From Rossellomorea aquimaris TF-12 (GTDB lineage Bacteria; Bacillota; Bacilli; Bacillales; Bacillaceae_B): a stretch of 64,000 bases of DNA. The notes under the pieces are model-generated. The model was not told the DNA's origin. It saw only the letters and a program-made list of their open reading frames with translations, and did no database searches. The DNA lies in the NCBI RefSeq assembly GCF_001648555.1, contig NZ_LQXM01000027.1:248001-312000 (forward strand), in the 5' to 3' direction. Made by a program: the position numbers and the translations under genes. Positions 9,251-18,569 of this stretch are shown in pieces. Within the stretch, counting starts at the first letter, position 1; every line of letters starts with the position of its first letter.

Positions 9251-10369
9251 TTATTGTTGTTGTAATTGAGTTCTTGTATCTGAGTAATCTAAAGCATGCG
9301 CTTCAGCTACGGCTTGATAGGTTACATATCCATTTAAGGTGTTGATCCCTTTAAGGAGTGCTTCATTGTCTAAACAAGCTAGCTTATACCCTTTATTGGC
9401 AATTTGGATTGCATATGGCACTGTCACGTTTGTTAACGCAATCGTAGACGTACGAGGAACTGCACCCGGCATATTTGCCACAGCATAATGAACGACTTCA
9501 TGCTTAACATAAGTTGGGTCATCATGTGTTGTAATTCGATCTGTTGTTTCAAAAATCCCACCTTGATCAATGGCGATATCGACTACCACAGAACCTGGTG
9601 TCATCGATTTGATCATATCTTCTGTAACCAGCTTCGGAGCTTTTGCACCTGGAATCAGAACGGCTCCGATAACAAGGTCAGAATCTCTCACTGCTAGTTC
9701 AATATTCAGTGGATTAGACATTAAAGTCGTCACATCACTGCCAAAGATATCATCAAGCTGACGAAGACGGTCAGGATTTAAATCTAAAATGGTGACATTC
9801 GCTCCAAGTCCAACAGCCATTTTCGCAGCATTTGTTCCTGCCACTCCACCGCCAACAATCGTCACTTTACTACGACGAACTCCTGGTACACCTGAAAGTA
9901 AAACACCTTTACCTCCATGATTTTTTTCCAGGAATTGTGCTCCGATTTGAGTAGCCATTCTTCCTGCAACCTCACTCATAGGAGTTAACAATGGAAGAGT
10001 ACGATTTACTTCAACGGTTTCATACGCAATACCGATGACTTTATTGTCAATTAACGCTTTCGTTAATTCCGGTTCTGGCGCCAGATGTAAATATGTAAAT
10101 AAGATAAGCCCTTCGCGGAAATAAGAGTACTCACTTGGAAGTGGCTCTTTTACCTTCATAACCATGTCCATAGACCATGCTTCCGCTGCAGAATCGACGA
10201 TATGTCCACCTGCTACTTTGTAATCTTCATCTGTAAATCCTGAGCCTAATCCAGCTCCTGCTTCAATGTAAACCTCATGTCCATATTGAACCAAATTCAC
10301 AACACCAGCCGGGGTCATGGCAACCCGATTTTCATTATTCTTAATTTCCGTTGGTACACCAATTCGCAT
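9251..10369 (-). CDS. ald: Alanine dehydrogenase
   Basis: NAD-dependent L-alanine dehydrogenase (alanine to pyruvate plus ammonia), 372 residues, used for alanine catabolism and sporulation in Bacillus. The N-terminus [20 protein letters not shown] is the family signature; [12 protein letters not shown] carries the substrate-binding lysine region, and [22 protein letters not shown] (two pieces) is the Rossmann NAD-binding glycine motif. The ATG at 10369 has AGGAGG ten bases upstream; the longer frame upstream would include that ribosome site. A near-consensus cre-like palindrome lies 100 bases upstream, between ald and the divergent permease. Confidence 0.95.
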   Translation of the reverse strand: MRIGVPTEIKNNENRVAMTPAGVVNLVQYGHEVYIEAGAGLGSGFTDEDYKVAGGHIVDSAAEAWSMDMVMKVKEPLPSEYSYFREGLILFTYLHLAPEPELTKALIDNKVIGIAYETVEVNRTLPLLTPMSEVAGRMATQIGAQFLEKNHGGKGVLLSGVPGVRRSKVTIVGGGVAGTNAAKMAVGLGANVTILDLNPDRLRQLDDIFGSDVTTLMSNPLNIELAVRDSDLVIGAVLIPGAKAPKLVTEDMIKSMTPGSVVVDIAIDQGGIFETTDRITTHDDPTYVKHEVVHYAVANMPGAVPRTSTIALTNVTVPYAIQIANKGYKLACLDNEALLKGINTLNGYVTYQAVAEAHALDYSDTRTQLQQQ

Positions 10370-10467
10370 ACTAAGCCAACCTCCTAATTGCACTATTGCT
10401 CCACTAGAGCATTTACTTCATAAATATAACATTATTCATATATAATAGCGAAGGGGAATTTCTCACC

Positions 10468-10484
10468 TTGTAAGCACTTACATT
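10468..10484. promoter_or_regulatory. cre-like palindrome between ald and the permease gene
   Basis: TTGTAAGCACTTACATT matches the CcpA consensus WTGNAARCGNWWWCAWW at all fixed positions except the central G (CA in place of CG). The arms TGTAAG / CTTACA are perfect. Another LacI-type or GntR-type regulator is possible. Confidence 0.5.
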
Positions 10485-10611
10485 CTAACAAATAAATAAG
10501 AAAATATCTCTATTTTTCTTGAAAAAATAAAATGATTATTTCTTCGCTTTTTTTCAAAAATTCTTTAAAATAGAAACCATGCATCCTAGTATACCCAAAG
10601 GAGATTATTTC

Positions 10612-11940
10612 ATGAAACAACCCATGATCGAAAAACTCGGACTCGAAAAAGTTCCAAGTGAATTAAAATCAACCACCTGGATCGAATACTTCATCATACA
10701 GCTCGCCTTCTCCGTGAATGCAGGAAACTTCCTCATCCCGGCACTGGCGGTTCTTGAAGGTGGCCTTTCCTTTCAAGCAGCCTTCATGAGCACGGTGCTT
10801 GGGGCAAGTGTCGCCTTCCTGTTTGTATCCTTTCTGTCTCTTCCTGGCTCCCGTTACGGCCTGCCCGCTCAATACGTCCTACGATCCATCATCGGAACCC
10901 GGCTTTCGATGCTCATCGCATCCCCCATTCGTTCCCTGACGTCCCTCTACTGGTTCAGCGTCCAAACGATTGGCGGAACCTTCGTCGTCATTTCCATGGT
11001 GGAAAAAGTAACACCCTATACGATTCCATTCATACCCGTTGCCATTGGACTCGCCATCATCATGACCCTTCTTGCCTTAATTGGCTTTGAAGCAGTCAAG
11101 AAAGCTACTAAACTATTCATTCCGATTCTAGTAATCGGTCAGGGGATTATTCTGTACTTATTCCTTTCTAAGGGAGGCGGCTCCCTTATGACACTAAACC
11201 AAGGACAGGAACCGTTCTCGGTGGGAACATTTCTATTCTATTCAAGCCTCGTCTTCGTCCAATACATATCAGGCGTGAGCGCATCATCAGACATCACCCG
11301 ATACAGTAAGAGCGACCGTCACGGATTCTGGGGACTTTATGGAGGGAACGTCGTCGGATTCATGATGACGGCACTACTTGGAGGCTTGAGTGCCAGCTTG
11401 TTCAAGGATTTGAATCCATTCGTGGCAGCGAGTCAACTGACCGACTCCAGTCTGCTTCTCATGGTGATCACGGCTTGTGCGATGGTATCGATGATTTCTA
11501 TTAATCTTAGTAATGCGTATACAGGGGGATACAGTCTGCTTAACGCACTGCCATCCCTATCGCGGATTCAAAGTGCACTGTTGTTCAGTGTCGCCGGTAT
11601 TATTTTAAGTTCATTTCCTCAGTTGGTTTATAATGCGCAGGAGTATATTTCTTATCTCGGGATCCTGATCATTCCGATTTCTGCGATTGTGGTGGCTGAT
11701 TATTTGGTTATTAGGAAAGGGAGGATTTCTGAGAGTGCGCTTGTTCGGCTGGCGAGTGGGGAGTCGAATTTTAATCGTGAGGCGTTGTATGTTTTGGTGA
11801 TTGGGATGGTGTTTTATTTGGTGATTCCTGATTCTTTTTCGCCGGGGTTTAGTTGTTTTATTATGACTTCTATTATATATGTTATTAGTAAATTAAGGAG
11901 TAGGGTGGAAGAACAGAAACCTGTTCAAAAACTTGGTTAA
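10612..11940 (+). CDS. NCS1-type permease (cytosine/purine permease family)
   Basis: An integral membrane transporter of 442 residues with about 12 hydrophobic segments. The leader LEKVPSELKSTTWIEYFIIQLAFSVNAGNFL matches the NCS1 family (cytosine, uracil, allantoin, thiamine-precursor permeases), which uses cation symport. ATG at 10612 is preceded by AAAGGAGATTATTTC. It stands alone and divergent from ald. Odd feature: composition changes inside the gene. Up to about 11,560 the coding strand is C-rich; after about 11,640 it becomes G- and T-rich with few C. The protein frame is intact. The substrate cannot be assigned. Confidence 0.8.
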   Translation: MKQPMIEKLGLEKVPSELKSTTWIEYFIIQLAFSVNAGNFLIPALAVLEGGLSFQAAFMSTVLGASVAFLFVSFLSLPGSRYGLPAQYVLRSIIGTRLSMLIASPIRSLTSLYWFSVQTIGGTFVVISMVEKVTPYTIPFIPVAIGLAIIMTLLALIGFEAVKKATKLFIPILVIGQGIILYLFLSKGGGSLMTLNQGQEPFSVGTFLFYSSLVFVQYISGVSASSDITRYSKSDRHGFWGLYGGNVVGFMMTALLGGLSASLFKDLNPFVAASQLTDSSLLLMVITACAMVSMISINLSNAYTGGYSLLNALPSLSRIQSALLFSVAGIILSSFPQLVYNAQEYISYLGILIIPISAIVVADYLVIRKGRISESALVRLASGESNFNREALYVLVIGMVFYLVIPDSFSPGFSCFIMTSIIYVISKLRSRVEEQKPVQKLG

Positions 11941-11990
11941 GTAAAGACCAGGGGACCTGGTTTTAACATTTAAAATACCGTTTAGAAAAC

Positions 11991-12205
11991 TCAGTGAAAG
12001 GTTTCGGCTATCTTCGAAACAATTTCAGGTAGTGGTTTGCCACGGTCAATGAAGAATATCTCACCAATAATAAGAATTAAAAACCCAATCAAGGCAAATA
12101 TACCAAAAAACACTGTCCATATTCTGCTATCATCAACTCTTCTTAATTTATTATTTTTCTACTTTCTATATAAGCTTTGCACAAATCTTTGTCTTTGATT
12201 TCCAT
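11991..12205 (-). pseudogene. Frameshifted small membrane protein gene (candidate)
   Basis: Two overlapping frames on the minus strand read like one protein broken by a single base. The first part starts at an ATG at 12205 (MEIKDKDLCKAYIESRK) and stops in the next frame; the second part (KLRRVDDSRIWTVFFG, then a long hydrophobic helix and DRGKPLPEIVSKIAETFH) runs to a stop at 11991. Adding one A in the A5 run at 12154-12158 would join them into ~72 residues with one membrane segment. No ribosome site is evident. It could be a decayed gene, a sequencing error or chance. Confidence 0.4.
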
Positions 12206-12267
12206 CTTGTTTTTGGTGTTCGCAGTTTCAGTCCTTTCATAAGAAGATCGTTGTAACAACAAATAAA

Positions 12268-12299
12268 GCAGGTCTAATTCCTATGCGAATTAGACCTGC
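12268..12299. terminator. Hairpin, probable terminator
   Basis: Perfect arms GCAGGTCTAATT / AATTAGACCTGC around a short loop. The T-runs are weak on both strands. It would serve the TPR gene ending at 12406. Confidence 0.55.
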
Positions 12300-12405
12300 T
12301 ATTTATCATGCTATTTGTAGTTTTCTCTACCAAAAAGAACCCATTAGTTTTATAATAGATTTCCTTTAAAAATTATAATGAATTAAGTGATTCTATACTC
12401 CAGGT

Positions 12406-13620
12406 CTAGATAACTGAATTTTCTAGTAAGCGTCTAATTTTAATTATTTGAGATTCGGTAGTTTCCCTTTCCCAATTTTGCTTAGAGAGTGACATGGCAA
12501 CTTCTTTAAATTCATCATATTTATCTTTATTTCCTAATCCAAAATATGCTTCTTCTAACGTGGCAACAATCCAATATTGGTCACTTCTATCTTTAAAACT
12601 GTCATCATTATAAAGTGCCGAACAAATTTTGATTATTTTATTTCTAATGCGGTTGGCTATTATGAAATCGGCAATTGCATTATTTTTATCTTGTTCAATA
12701 GTTGATCTGATATTGTACAAGAAAGCTAAGTTTACTCCATTATAATAATCATTCTTAATATAAAATCCTTTCTCATAATAGAAAATAGATTTGTCAAGAT
12801 ACTCTAAATCATCTTGTTCTTCCCAAAGACGTTTATAAATTGCACCTGCTATCCCTAAAGTTTCAGGGTCTGTTGTATTTCGTAAATCAAGAGGTTCAAT
12901 AAATGTTAATGCCTCTCTTAGAGCTTCTACGTGATTGGGATACTTGCTTTTATAGGTTGCTACTGCAAGCTTTTGTAAAATAAAATCATTATTTGGGTCA
13001 ATTGATTTTGCTGCTTGGAGGAGAGTTTTTGCCTTAACAAAATCATCATTATCTAGTGCTAAAATTGCATTTTCAATAATTCCCCCTAATGTTTCTTTTG
13101 GTTCTTCTTCAACACTACTTCCATCTTTTTCTTCTATTGAAGTATCTAGTACAGGCGGCTTTAATTCTTTTATATATGTGTATACCGGACTATCTATTTC
13201 TTCAGAAGCTAGAATAGCATTGATTGTCTCGATAAGCTCTCCTCGAAATCTTAAAACCTCATCAAAACCAATATCTGTCCCTAAATGTTCATATTGGTGG
13301 ATAACAGTGTGGTTTACATCAAATGGGGGTTTAAGCTTACTCTCAGCTATTGCAATAGTTGTTTTAGGTCGTAATGCATGTCTTACTCCTAGTTCATAAA
13401 AAGCATTTGTATTTTGAATAGATAAGTCAGCAATTACTACATCGGCACTTACTAATAAGTTATACATTGGTACATCAATAATTCCAGAATGTTTGACTTC
13501 ATCAGCCCTAACACATTCCAGCCCTGCCTCTTCTGCTGCTGGTTTAATAATATTTTTATATGTTTTATCTAAGTTTAGTTCCCTACCTGTTGATGGGTCA
13601 GTTTTAATACCGTAACCCAT
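12406..13620 (-). CDS. TIR/nucleoside deoxyribosyltransferase-like domain fused to TPR-like repeats
   Basis: A 404-residue cytosolic protein. Residues ~1-115 resemble the TIR-like/nucleoside 2-deoxyribosyltransferase fold; the signature is DVVIADLSIQNTNAFYELG followed by RHAL. Residues ~175-400 are helical with TPR-like repeats (FVKAKTLLQAAKSIDPNND, YLDKSIFYYEKGFYIKND), similar to proteins with a TRAF-binding-type domain. Related domains in other proteins cleave NAD or nucleosides; activity here is inference. Start: codons just before the ATG encode C-F-V-I, the usual first strand of the family, so translation may really begin at ATT 13623, ten bases from AAGGAAG. The gene is AT-rich and apparently monocistronic. 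Confidence 0.72.
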   Translation of the reverse strand: MGYGIKTDPSTGRELNLDKTYKNIIKPAAEEAGLECVRADEVKHSGIIDVPMYNLLVSADVVIADLSIQNTNAFYELGVRHALRPKTTIAIAESKLKPPFDVNHTVIHQYEHLGTDIGFDEVLRFRGELIETINAILASEEIDSPVYTYIKELKPPVLDTSIEEKDGSSVEEEPKETLGGIIENAILALDNDDFVKAKTLLQAAKSIDPNNDFILQKLAVATYKSKYPNHVEALREALTFIEPLDLRNTTDPETLGIAGAIYKRLWEEQDDLEYLDKSIFYYEKGFYIKNDYYNGVNLAFLYNIRSTIEQDKNNAIADFIIANRIRNKIIKICSALYNDDSFKDRSDQYWIVATLEEAYFGLGNKDKYDEFKEVAMSLSKQNWERETTESQIIKIRRLLENSVI

Positions 13621-13746
13621 AATTACAAAACATCTTCCTTATGGGGAGGTAATTTAACAGGTAAAAAGTTTTAACTATTTTGAGATTCTCAAATAACTCT
13701 GCATCATCTAAATTAAAGTATCTAAGTAAGGTGTCCAAAAACCACT

Positions 13747-13778
13747 AAAAGGGACAAGGCGGCCGCCTTGTCCCTTTT
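13747..13778. terminator. Perfect palindrome, bidirectional terminator
   Basis: Arms AAAAGGGACAAGGCGG / CCGCCTTGTCCCTTTT form a perfect 32-base palindrome with no spacer and with T-runs on both strands. It contains a GCGGCCGC (NotI) site. It separates the TPR gene from the gene ending at 13840. Confidence 0.75.
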
Positions 13779-13839
13779 TAACACTATTCGCAGTGAACCT
13801 AACACACCTTATATGTGCGAGTTCCCCCGCTGTTATTAT

Positions 13840-14694
13840 CTAAGCACGCAATAATGCTCCATTTGGCTCTTTTAACTCCTGCTCTACTATTTGATTCACC
13901 TTAGAGAAGTGGTCCAGAAATTGTTGTGCGAGCTCTTGTTCCTCCGTGTCACTTTTCAATGAAACGATATCACGCAAGATCTGAGCCATCCACGAATTAT
14001 CGAAATAACGGTACTTACCTGTATTCCATGTCGTTTTTTGAGGGGATTTTTCATTGACATAGTACTTCCAAAAAGGCATCTGATTCGATTCCTCGTCTGT
14101 AAGTTGGAGTCTGTAATGGGAATGGGCAGGAATGTTTCCATCTTCACAAAGTTTACCGATGAAATTATCCTTCACCATATAGACACCTAATATCCGTCTG
14201 TCTTTTTCAAGCATGCCGGGATCGACCGCTGTCAGCAGGACCGCACTGTTTTGGTGTAAGCGACTGGGCTTGTTTGGCTTCCCCTTATTAGTACCACTTT
14301 TTATTTCACCAGAGGAAACCGTCCAATCTGAAAAGGAGCTATTCTGTTCTTCTGTATCGCACTTGTAAACCATCTGCGATTCGGGATGAAGTTTATGATT
14401 TTTCATAAGTTTTTCGTGACCCACTCGAAGCTCCTGGTATTTTCTTTGCCGTGCCTTTTCCTCTTCCTTCTGCATTTCTTCCTCTTTGCGTTCCATTTCC
14501 TGCTCGTGTAAAATTTTTTCAAGTGAATTGGCAGCACTTTTATCATGTAGTTTCAAGTGCTGTCCAAATACATCCGGGTAAACAAATTTTTTATTTTCCG
14601 AGGCGAAATGTATTTCAACTACCGTATCATTATGTTTAACGATACTTCCCATACCAAACCGCTCATGTGTAACTTTCTTATTGATTAAATTCAA
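13840..14694 (-). CDS. Uncharacterised protein with SH3-like N-terminus and coiled coil
   Basis: A 284-residue soluble protein. Residues ~4-48 (VTHERFGMGSIVKHND) look like a small beta-barrel of the kind seen in UvrD/CarD-type tails; ~55-95 is a highly charged coiled coil (EQEMERKEEEMQKEEEKARQ); ~105-235 is a compact domain with aromatic and DWTVSSGEIKSG, EKDRRILGVYMV and NTGKYRYFDN stretches; the rest is helical. I recall database relatives labelled malate synthase, but no malate synthase motif is visible. The start is TTG at 14694 behind AAGGAGG. A consensus promoter lies ~130 bases upstream. Function unknown; a nucleic-acid-related role is only a guess. Confidence 0.75.
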   Translation of the reverse strand: MNLINKKVTHERFGMGSIVKHNDTVVEIHFASENKKFVYPDVFGQHLKLHDKSAANSLEKILHEQEMERKEEEMQKEEEKARQRKYQELRVGHEKLMKNHKLHPESQMVYKCDTEEQNSSFSDWTVSSGEIKSGTNKGKPNKPSRLHQNSAVLLTAVDPGMLEKDRRILGVYMVKDNFIGKLCEDGNIPAHSHYRLQLTDEESNQMPFWKYYVNEKSPQKTTWNTGKYRYFDNSWMAQILRDIVSLKSDTEEQELAQQFLDHFSKVNQIVEQELKEPNGALLRA

Positions 14695-14823
14695 TATATT
14701 AGTCCTCCTTGTATAATAACTCGGGTACTATTGCCTAAAAAGCTCACAAAACTGTTTGAATTTCCCTACGGAATAAATAAGATATTTAACTAAACGTTCA
14801 ATATAAAAAATCAACAGGTTATT

Positions 14824-14852
14824 ATTATAGCATTTTTTTGATAAAAATACAA
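14824..14852 (-). promoter_or_regulatory. SigA-type promoter of the 13840-14694 gene
   Basis: On the minus strand TTGTAT, 17 bases, TATAAT with an upstream TG (extended -10). It gives a ~120-base leader. Confidence 0.6.
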
Positions 14853-14859
14853 TTTTAGT

Positions 14860-15120
14860 GTTGACAATCTATTTTATTGCGAGTTAAAATGTAGTTTTGT
14901 TCAAATCTTGATGATTGGTACACTCCTGCGTTTTTTGGTTTTTCTCGTCAAAATCCCTAGTTGAAAATCTCTTTGGAGGGGAAAATGAAGAGCAGGTTTG
15001 TTATCTTAAAGATGATTTTGGCTTAATCATCTGAAAAACAGGGCGACACCCAACTCATTTGGAGCAACGCAAGCAAGAAAAGCTGAATTCTTTTCTCCTC
15101 TACTTTTATTAACAAAGGAA
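14860..15120. other. Intergenic stretch without recognisable gene
   Basis: AT-rich sequence between the promoter of the 13840-14694 gene and the rbsB terminator. I see no credible open frame, repeat copy or RNA motif in it. Confidence 0.5.
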
Positions 15121-15157
15121 AAAACCTCATTCGCACAAATGCACGAATGAGGTTTAC
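15121..15157 (-). terminator. Intrinsic terminator of the rbs operon
   Basis: Arms AAACCTCATTCG / CGAATGAGGTTT, reading into TTTTCC on the minus strand just after rbsB. Confidence 0.8.
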
Positions 15158-15166
15158 CACTACAAT

Positions 15167-16105
15167 TTATTCTGAAGAGTCTTCTACGTTCTCCTCCGTC
15201 ACCAACTTCAACGGCACCGGAATCTTCTCCTTCACTCTCTTCCCTGACAACACATCAGCCCCAGCCTGAACGGCCAACTGACCAATCTTCTCAGGCTGCT
15301 GAGCAACTGTCGCTGAAAGGTTACCATTACGAATACTATTCATAGCATCCTCATTTCCATCAAATCCAACGACTAAAACGTCACGACCAGAACTCTGAAT
15401 CGCTTGCAGTGCTCCCAATGCCATTTCATCGTTATGAGCAAACACTGCTTTGATATCTGGATTCCCCTGAATCAGGTTTTCCATCGTATTCAATCCTTCA
15501 GTACGATCAAAGTTCGCCGTCTGCTTGGCCACGACATCAAGCTTTTCATCAGCGATGTTGTGGAATCCTGCTCCACGCTCACGGGTGGCGGATGCTCCAG
15601 GTACACCTTCAAGTTCTGCAACCTTTGCTCCTTCACCAAGCTGTTCGACGAGGTATTTCCCTGCCATTTCTCCGCCTTTTTCATTATCCGAGCTGACGAG
15701 TGTCGCGACGTCTCCTTTTTCCGCTGAACGGTCAAGGGTGACAACCGGAATACCTAGACTGTTGGCAGATTGTACGGCTGTTGAGATCGCCGCTGAATCC
15801 GTCGGGTTGATCAATAGGACGTCGACGCCCTGCTGGATAAGGTCTTCTACGTCATTGATTTGTTTGGCTGCATCGTTTTGGGCATCAACGACAACCACTT
15901 TCATGCCTTGTTTCTTTGCTTCGTCCTGCACGCCGTTTTTCATGGAGACGAAGAATGGGTTATTTAAGGTTGAAACAGATAGTCCGATTTTAATGTCTTC
16001 CGGATCTGTGCTTTTATTTGGCTTTGCCCATTCCGGCGGCTGCAGGGAGCAGGCGCCTAGGAATAGGAGTGATAAACTGATTAGTAGTAACCATGCTTTT
16101 TTCAT
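15167..16105 (-). CDS. rbsB: Ribose ABC transporter substrate-binding lipoprotein
   Basis: A 312-residue periplasmic-binding-protein-fold lipoprotein that captures ribose for the RbsAC transporter. The start MKKAWLLLISLSLLFLGAC gives a signal peptide with lipobox LGAC. The mature part has KIGLSVSTLNNPFFVSM, QGVDVLLINPTDSAAI and NDEMALGALQAI, typical of sugar-binding type 1 family proteins. The ATG at 16105 has AGGAGGG upstream; a longer frame overlapping rbsC is rejected. Last gene of the operon. It is more GC-rich than the chromosomal core genes around it. Confidence 0.95.
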   Translation of the reverse strand: MKKAWLLLISLSLLFLGACSLQPPEWAKPNKSTDPEDIKIGLSVSTLNNPFFVSMKNGVQDEAKKQGMKVVVVDAQNDAAKQINDVEDLIQQGVDVLLINPTDSAAISTAVQSANSLGIPVVTLDRSAEKGDVATLVSSDNEKGGEMAGKYLVEQLGEGAKVAELEGVPGASATRERGAGFHNIADEKLDVVAKQTANFDRTEGLNTMENLIQGNPDIKAVFAHNDEMALGALQAIQSSGRDVLVVGFDGNEDAMNSIRNGNLSATVAQQPEKIGQLAVQAGADVLSGKRVKEKIPVPLKLVTEENVEDSSE

Positions 16106-16115
16106 AGTATCCCTC

Positions 16116-17069
16116 CTACGCTGCTTTCTTTCGGTCAATGAGAACCGCGATGATGATGACGACACCTTTTACGACCATTTGGAAGAAGGATGATACGCCG
16201 AGCAGGTTCAGACCGTTGTTTAACGTTCCGATGATGAGTGCACCGATCAATGTTCCGACGATCAGTCCGCGTCCTCCTGACAGGCTTGTTCCGCCAAGGA
16301 CGACGGCAGCGATGGCATCGAGTTCGTACGATGTACCGGCTGTTGGCTGTGCCGAATTCAGGCGTGACGTCAGGATCGCTCCTGCGAGTGCAGACAGTAA
16401 ACCTGCCAGGGAGTAGATCATCACTTTGATGCGTGGTACTTTGATACCTGAAATAAGGGCTGCTTTTTCATTCCCGCCGATGGCATATGTTTTTCGGCCG
16501 AACGGGGTTTTATGCAGAATCACCCACAGGATAGCAAACGAGAGGATCATTGTAACGGCCGGAACGGGAATTCCAAGGAAATATCCTCTTCCAAACAGCT
16601 GGAATGCATAGCTGTCGCCAAGCCCCGTGATGGGATTTCCGTCGGTGTACACAAGGGTCAAACCACGAAACATCGTCATCGTTGCCAATGTGGCGATGAA
16701 AGGTGCCATTTTTCCTTTTGTGATCAATAATCCGTTGACCATACCCATTACAGCTCCGAGGAGGCAGCCGATCAGAATCGCAAGGATCGGGTCGATTCCT
16801 GATACCATCATCCCTGCCATCAGAGCACTGGATAAAGCGAGGATCGAGCCGACGGATAAATCAATTCCTCCGGTCAAAATGACGAAGGTCATTCCGTAGG
16901 CAATCAGGGCGTTGATTGCGACCTGTCGTAATAGATTCAATAAGTTCAAGGGTTCTAGAAAACTTGGATTAATGATAGATACTGTCGCAACCAGCACAAA
17001 CAGTCCTAGAAGTGGACCGAGCTTTTGCATCAGATTGCCGACGTGATTCGTTTTGAGTGCGTTATTCAT
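16116..17069 (-). CDS. rbsC: Ribose ABC transporter permease
   Basis: A 317-residue inner membrane permease with about eight to ten hydrophobic segments. The family-conserved stretch [14 protein letters not shown] near residues 66-79 and [14 protein letters not shown] near 250 are clear. It moves ribose across the membrane, powered by RbsA. The ATG at 17069 has AGGAGGTCACGCAC upstream, inside the end of rbsA, which overlaps by eight bases. Confidence 0.95.
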   Translation of the reverse strand: MNNALKTNHVGNLMQKLGPLLGLFVLVATVSIINPSFLEPLNLLNLLRQVAINALIAYGMTFVILTGGIDLSVGSILALSSALMAGMMVSGIDPILAILIGCLLGAVMGMVNGLLITKGKMAPFIATLATMTMFRGLTLVYTDGNPITGLGDSYAFQLFGRGYFLGIPVPAVTMILSFAILWVILHKTPFGRKTYAIGGNEKAALISGIKVPRIKVMIYSLAGLLSALAGAILTSRLNSAQPTAGTSYELDAIAAVVLGGTSLSGGRGLIVGTLIGALIIGTLNNGLNLLGVSSFFQMVVKGVVIIIAVLIDRKKAA

Positions 17070-18552
17070 GTGCGTGACCTCCTGTCGCCAATGTCATGAT
17101 TTTTTCCTGTGTTGCGTCTTCCTTTGAAAGCTCTCCTGCGATGGTCCCTTCATGGACGACGAGGATGCGGTCGCTCATCCCGAGTACTTCTGGCAGCTCG
17201 GATGATACCATCACAATCGCGACGCCCCGGTCGGTGAGCTCGTTCATCAGCTGATAAATTTCTCGCTTCGCCCCGACATCGACTCCCCTCGTCGGTTCAT
17301 CGAGGATCAGCACCTTCGGACCGATTCCAATCCATTTAGCGATGACCACTTTCTGTTGATTCCCACCCGACAGGTTCCGGGCGTGGGTCCGGGCTGATTC
17401 GGTCTTGACCGTCAACCGCTTAATGAGCATTTCGACAAAATCCTGTTCGCTTTTATCGTTGATCAATCCTTTATTTGTAAAACTGTAAAGGCTTGGAAGA
17501 GCGATATTATCCTTCAGTGAAAAGTCGAGGACGAGTCCTTCCTCCTTACGATCCTCGGTGATGAATCCGAGACCGAGATTCACTGCCTGATGGGGTGTTT
17601 TAATGGTGACCGGTTTCCCGTTCATCAGGATTTCGCCTTCGTAACGCCCATCAAGTCCGAAGATCGTTCTCATGATTTCCGTCCTGCCTGCCCCCATCAA
17701 ACCTGACATGCCGACAATCTCTCCTGAGCGGACTTCGAAGCTTACCTTTTCAAACAGCCCCTTTTTCGTCAGGTTCCGCACTTCAAGCATGGTTTCACCT
17801 GGCTTTGGATCCCGTGACGGGAAGCGGTCGGTCAATTCACGTCCAACCATTTTCTTGACGACCTCATCAAAGTTCGTCTCGGGGATTGGCGTCGTATCCA
17901 CCGTGCGTCCGTCCCGCATGACCGTGATACTGTCACAAATTGTGAAGATCTCTTCCATCCGGTGGGAGATGTACACAATTGACACGCCGGCTTTTTTAAG
18001 CGAACGGATGACGGTGAAAAGCGTTTCGATTTCCCGGTCCGTCAATGCCGCTGTCGGCTCATCCATGATGATCACTTTTGCATCCGTCATCAGGGCTTTG
18101 GCGATTTCAATCATTTGCTGCTGCCCGACCGAGCACTGCCCCGCTTCTTTTGTGAGTGGTATTGAAATGTTCAGCTTTTCAAACTGCTCCTTAGCAATCG
18201 CTTTCATTTTTCTCGTATTGATCAGACCGAATTGTGTAACCGGTTCCTTATTGATGAAAAGATTCTCAAGGACCGTCAATTCAGGCCATACATTCAGCTC
18301 CTGATGGATGAAGGCGACTCCGAATTCCTCGGCCTGTTTCGGATTATGAAACGTCTTTTCCTTTCCGTCGATGGTGATTGTTCCCTGATCCTTTTTGTGA
18401 AGTCCCGTCAGTATATTCATCAAGGTCGACTTCCCTGCGCCGTTTTCTCCCATCAGGGCATGGACCTCACCGTGTTGGATCTCCATGTCCACTCCTTCAA
18501 GAACCTTGTTCGAACCAAATGCTTTATGGATATTCTTCATGCTGATCTGCAT
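17062..18552 (-). CDS. rbsA: Ribose ABC transporter, double ATP-binding protein
   Basis: A 496-residue ATPase with two ABC domains in tandem. The first has Walker [10 protein letters not shown], signature SVGQQQ and Walker [12 protein letters not shown]; the second has the degenerate GLMGAGRTE in place of Walker A, signature LSGGNQQK and [10 protein letters not shown]. This asymmetry is normal for sugar importers of the RbsA type. I chose the ATG at 18552 ([13 protein letters not shown]), behind AAAGGGGTGA; the longer frame would run into rbsD. Confidence 0.95.
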   Translation of the reverse strand: MQISMKNIHKAFGSNKVLEGVDMEIQHGEVHALMGENGAGKSTLMNILTGLHKKDQGTITIDGKEKTFHNPKQAEEFGVAFIHQELNVWPELTVLENLFINKEPVTQFGLINTRKMKAIAKEQFEKLNISIPLTKEAGQCSVGQQQMIEIAKALMTDAKVIIMDEPTAALTDREIETLFTVIRSLKKAGVSIVYISHRMEEIFTICDSITVMRDGRTVDTTPIPETNFDEVVKKMVGRELTDRFPSRDPKPGETMLEVRNLTKKGLFEKVSFEVRSGEIVGMSGLMGAGRTEIMRTIFGLDGRYEGEILMNGKPVTIKTPHQAVNLGLGFITEDRKEEGLVLDFSLKDNIALPSLYSFTNKGLINDKSEQDFVEMLIKRLTVKTESARTHARNLSGGNQQKVVIAKWIGIGPKVLILDEPTRGVDVGAKREIYQLMNELTDRGVAIVMVSSELPEVLGMSDRILVVHEGTIAGELSKEDATQEKIMTLATGGHAHE

Positions 18553-18569
18553 GCTACTCACCCCTTTGT

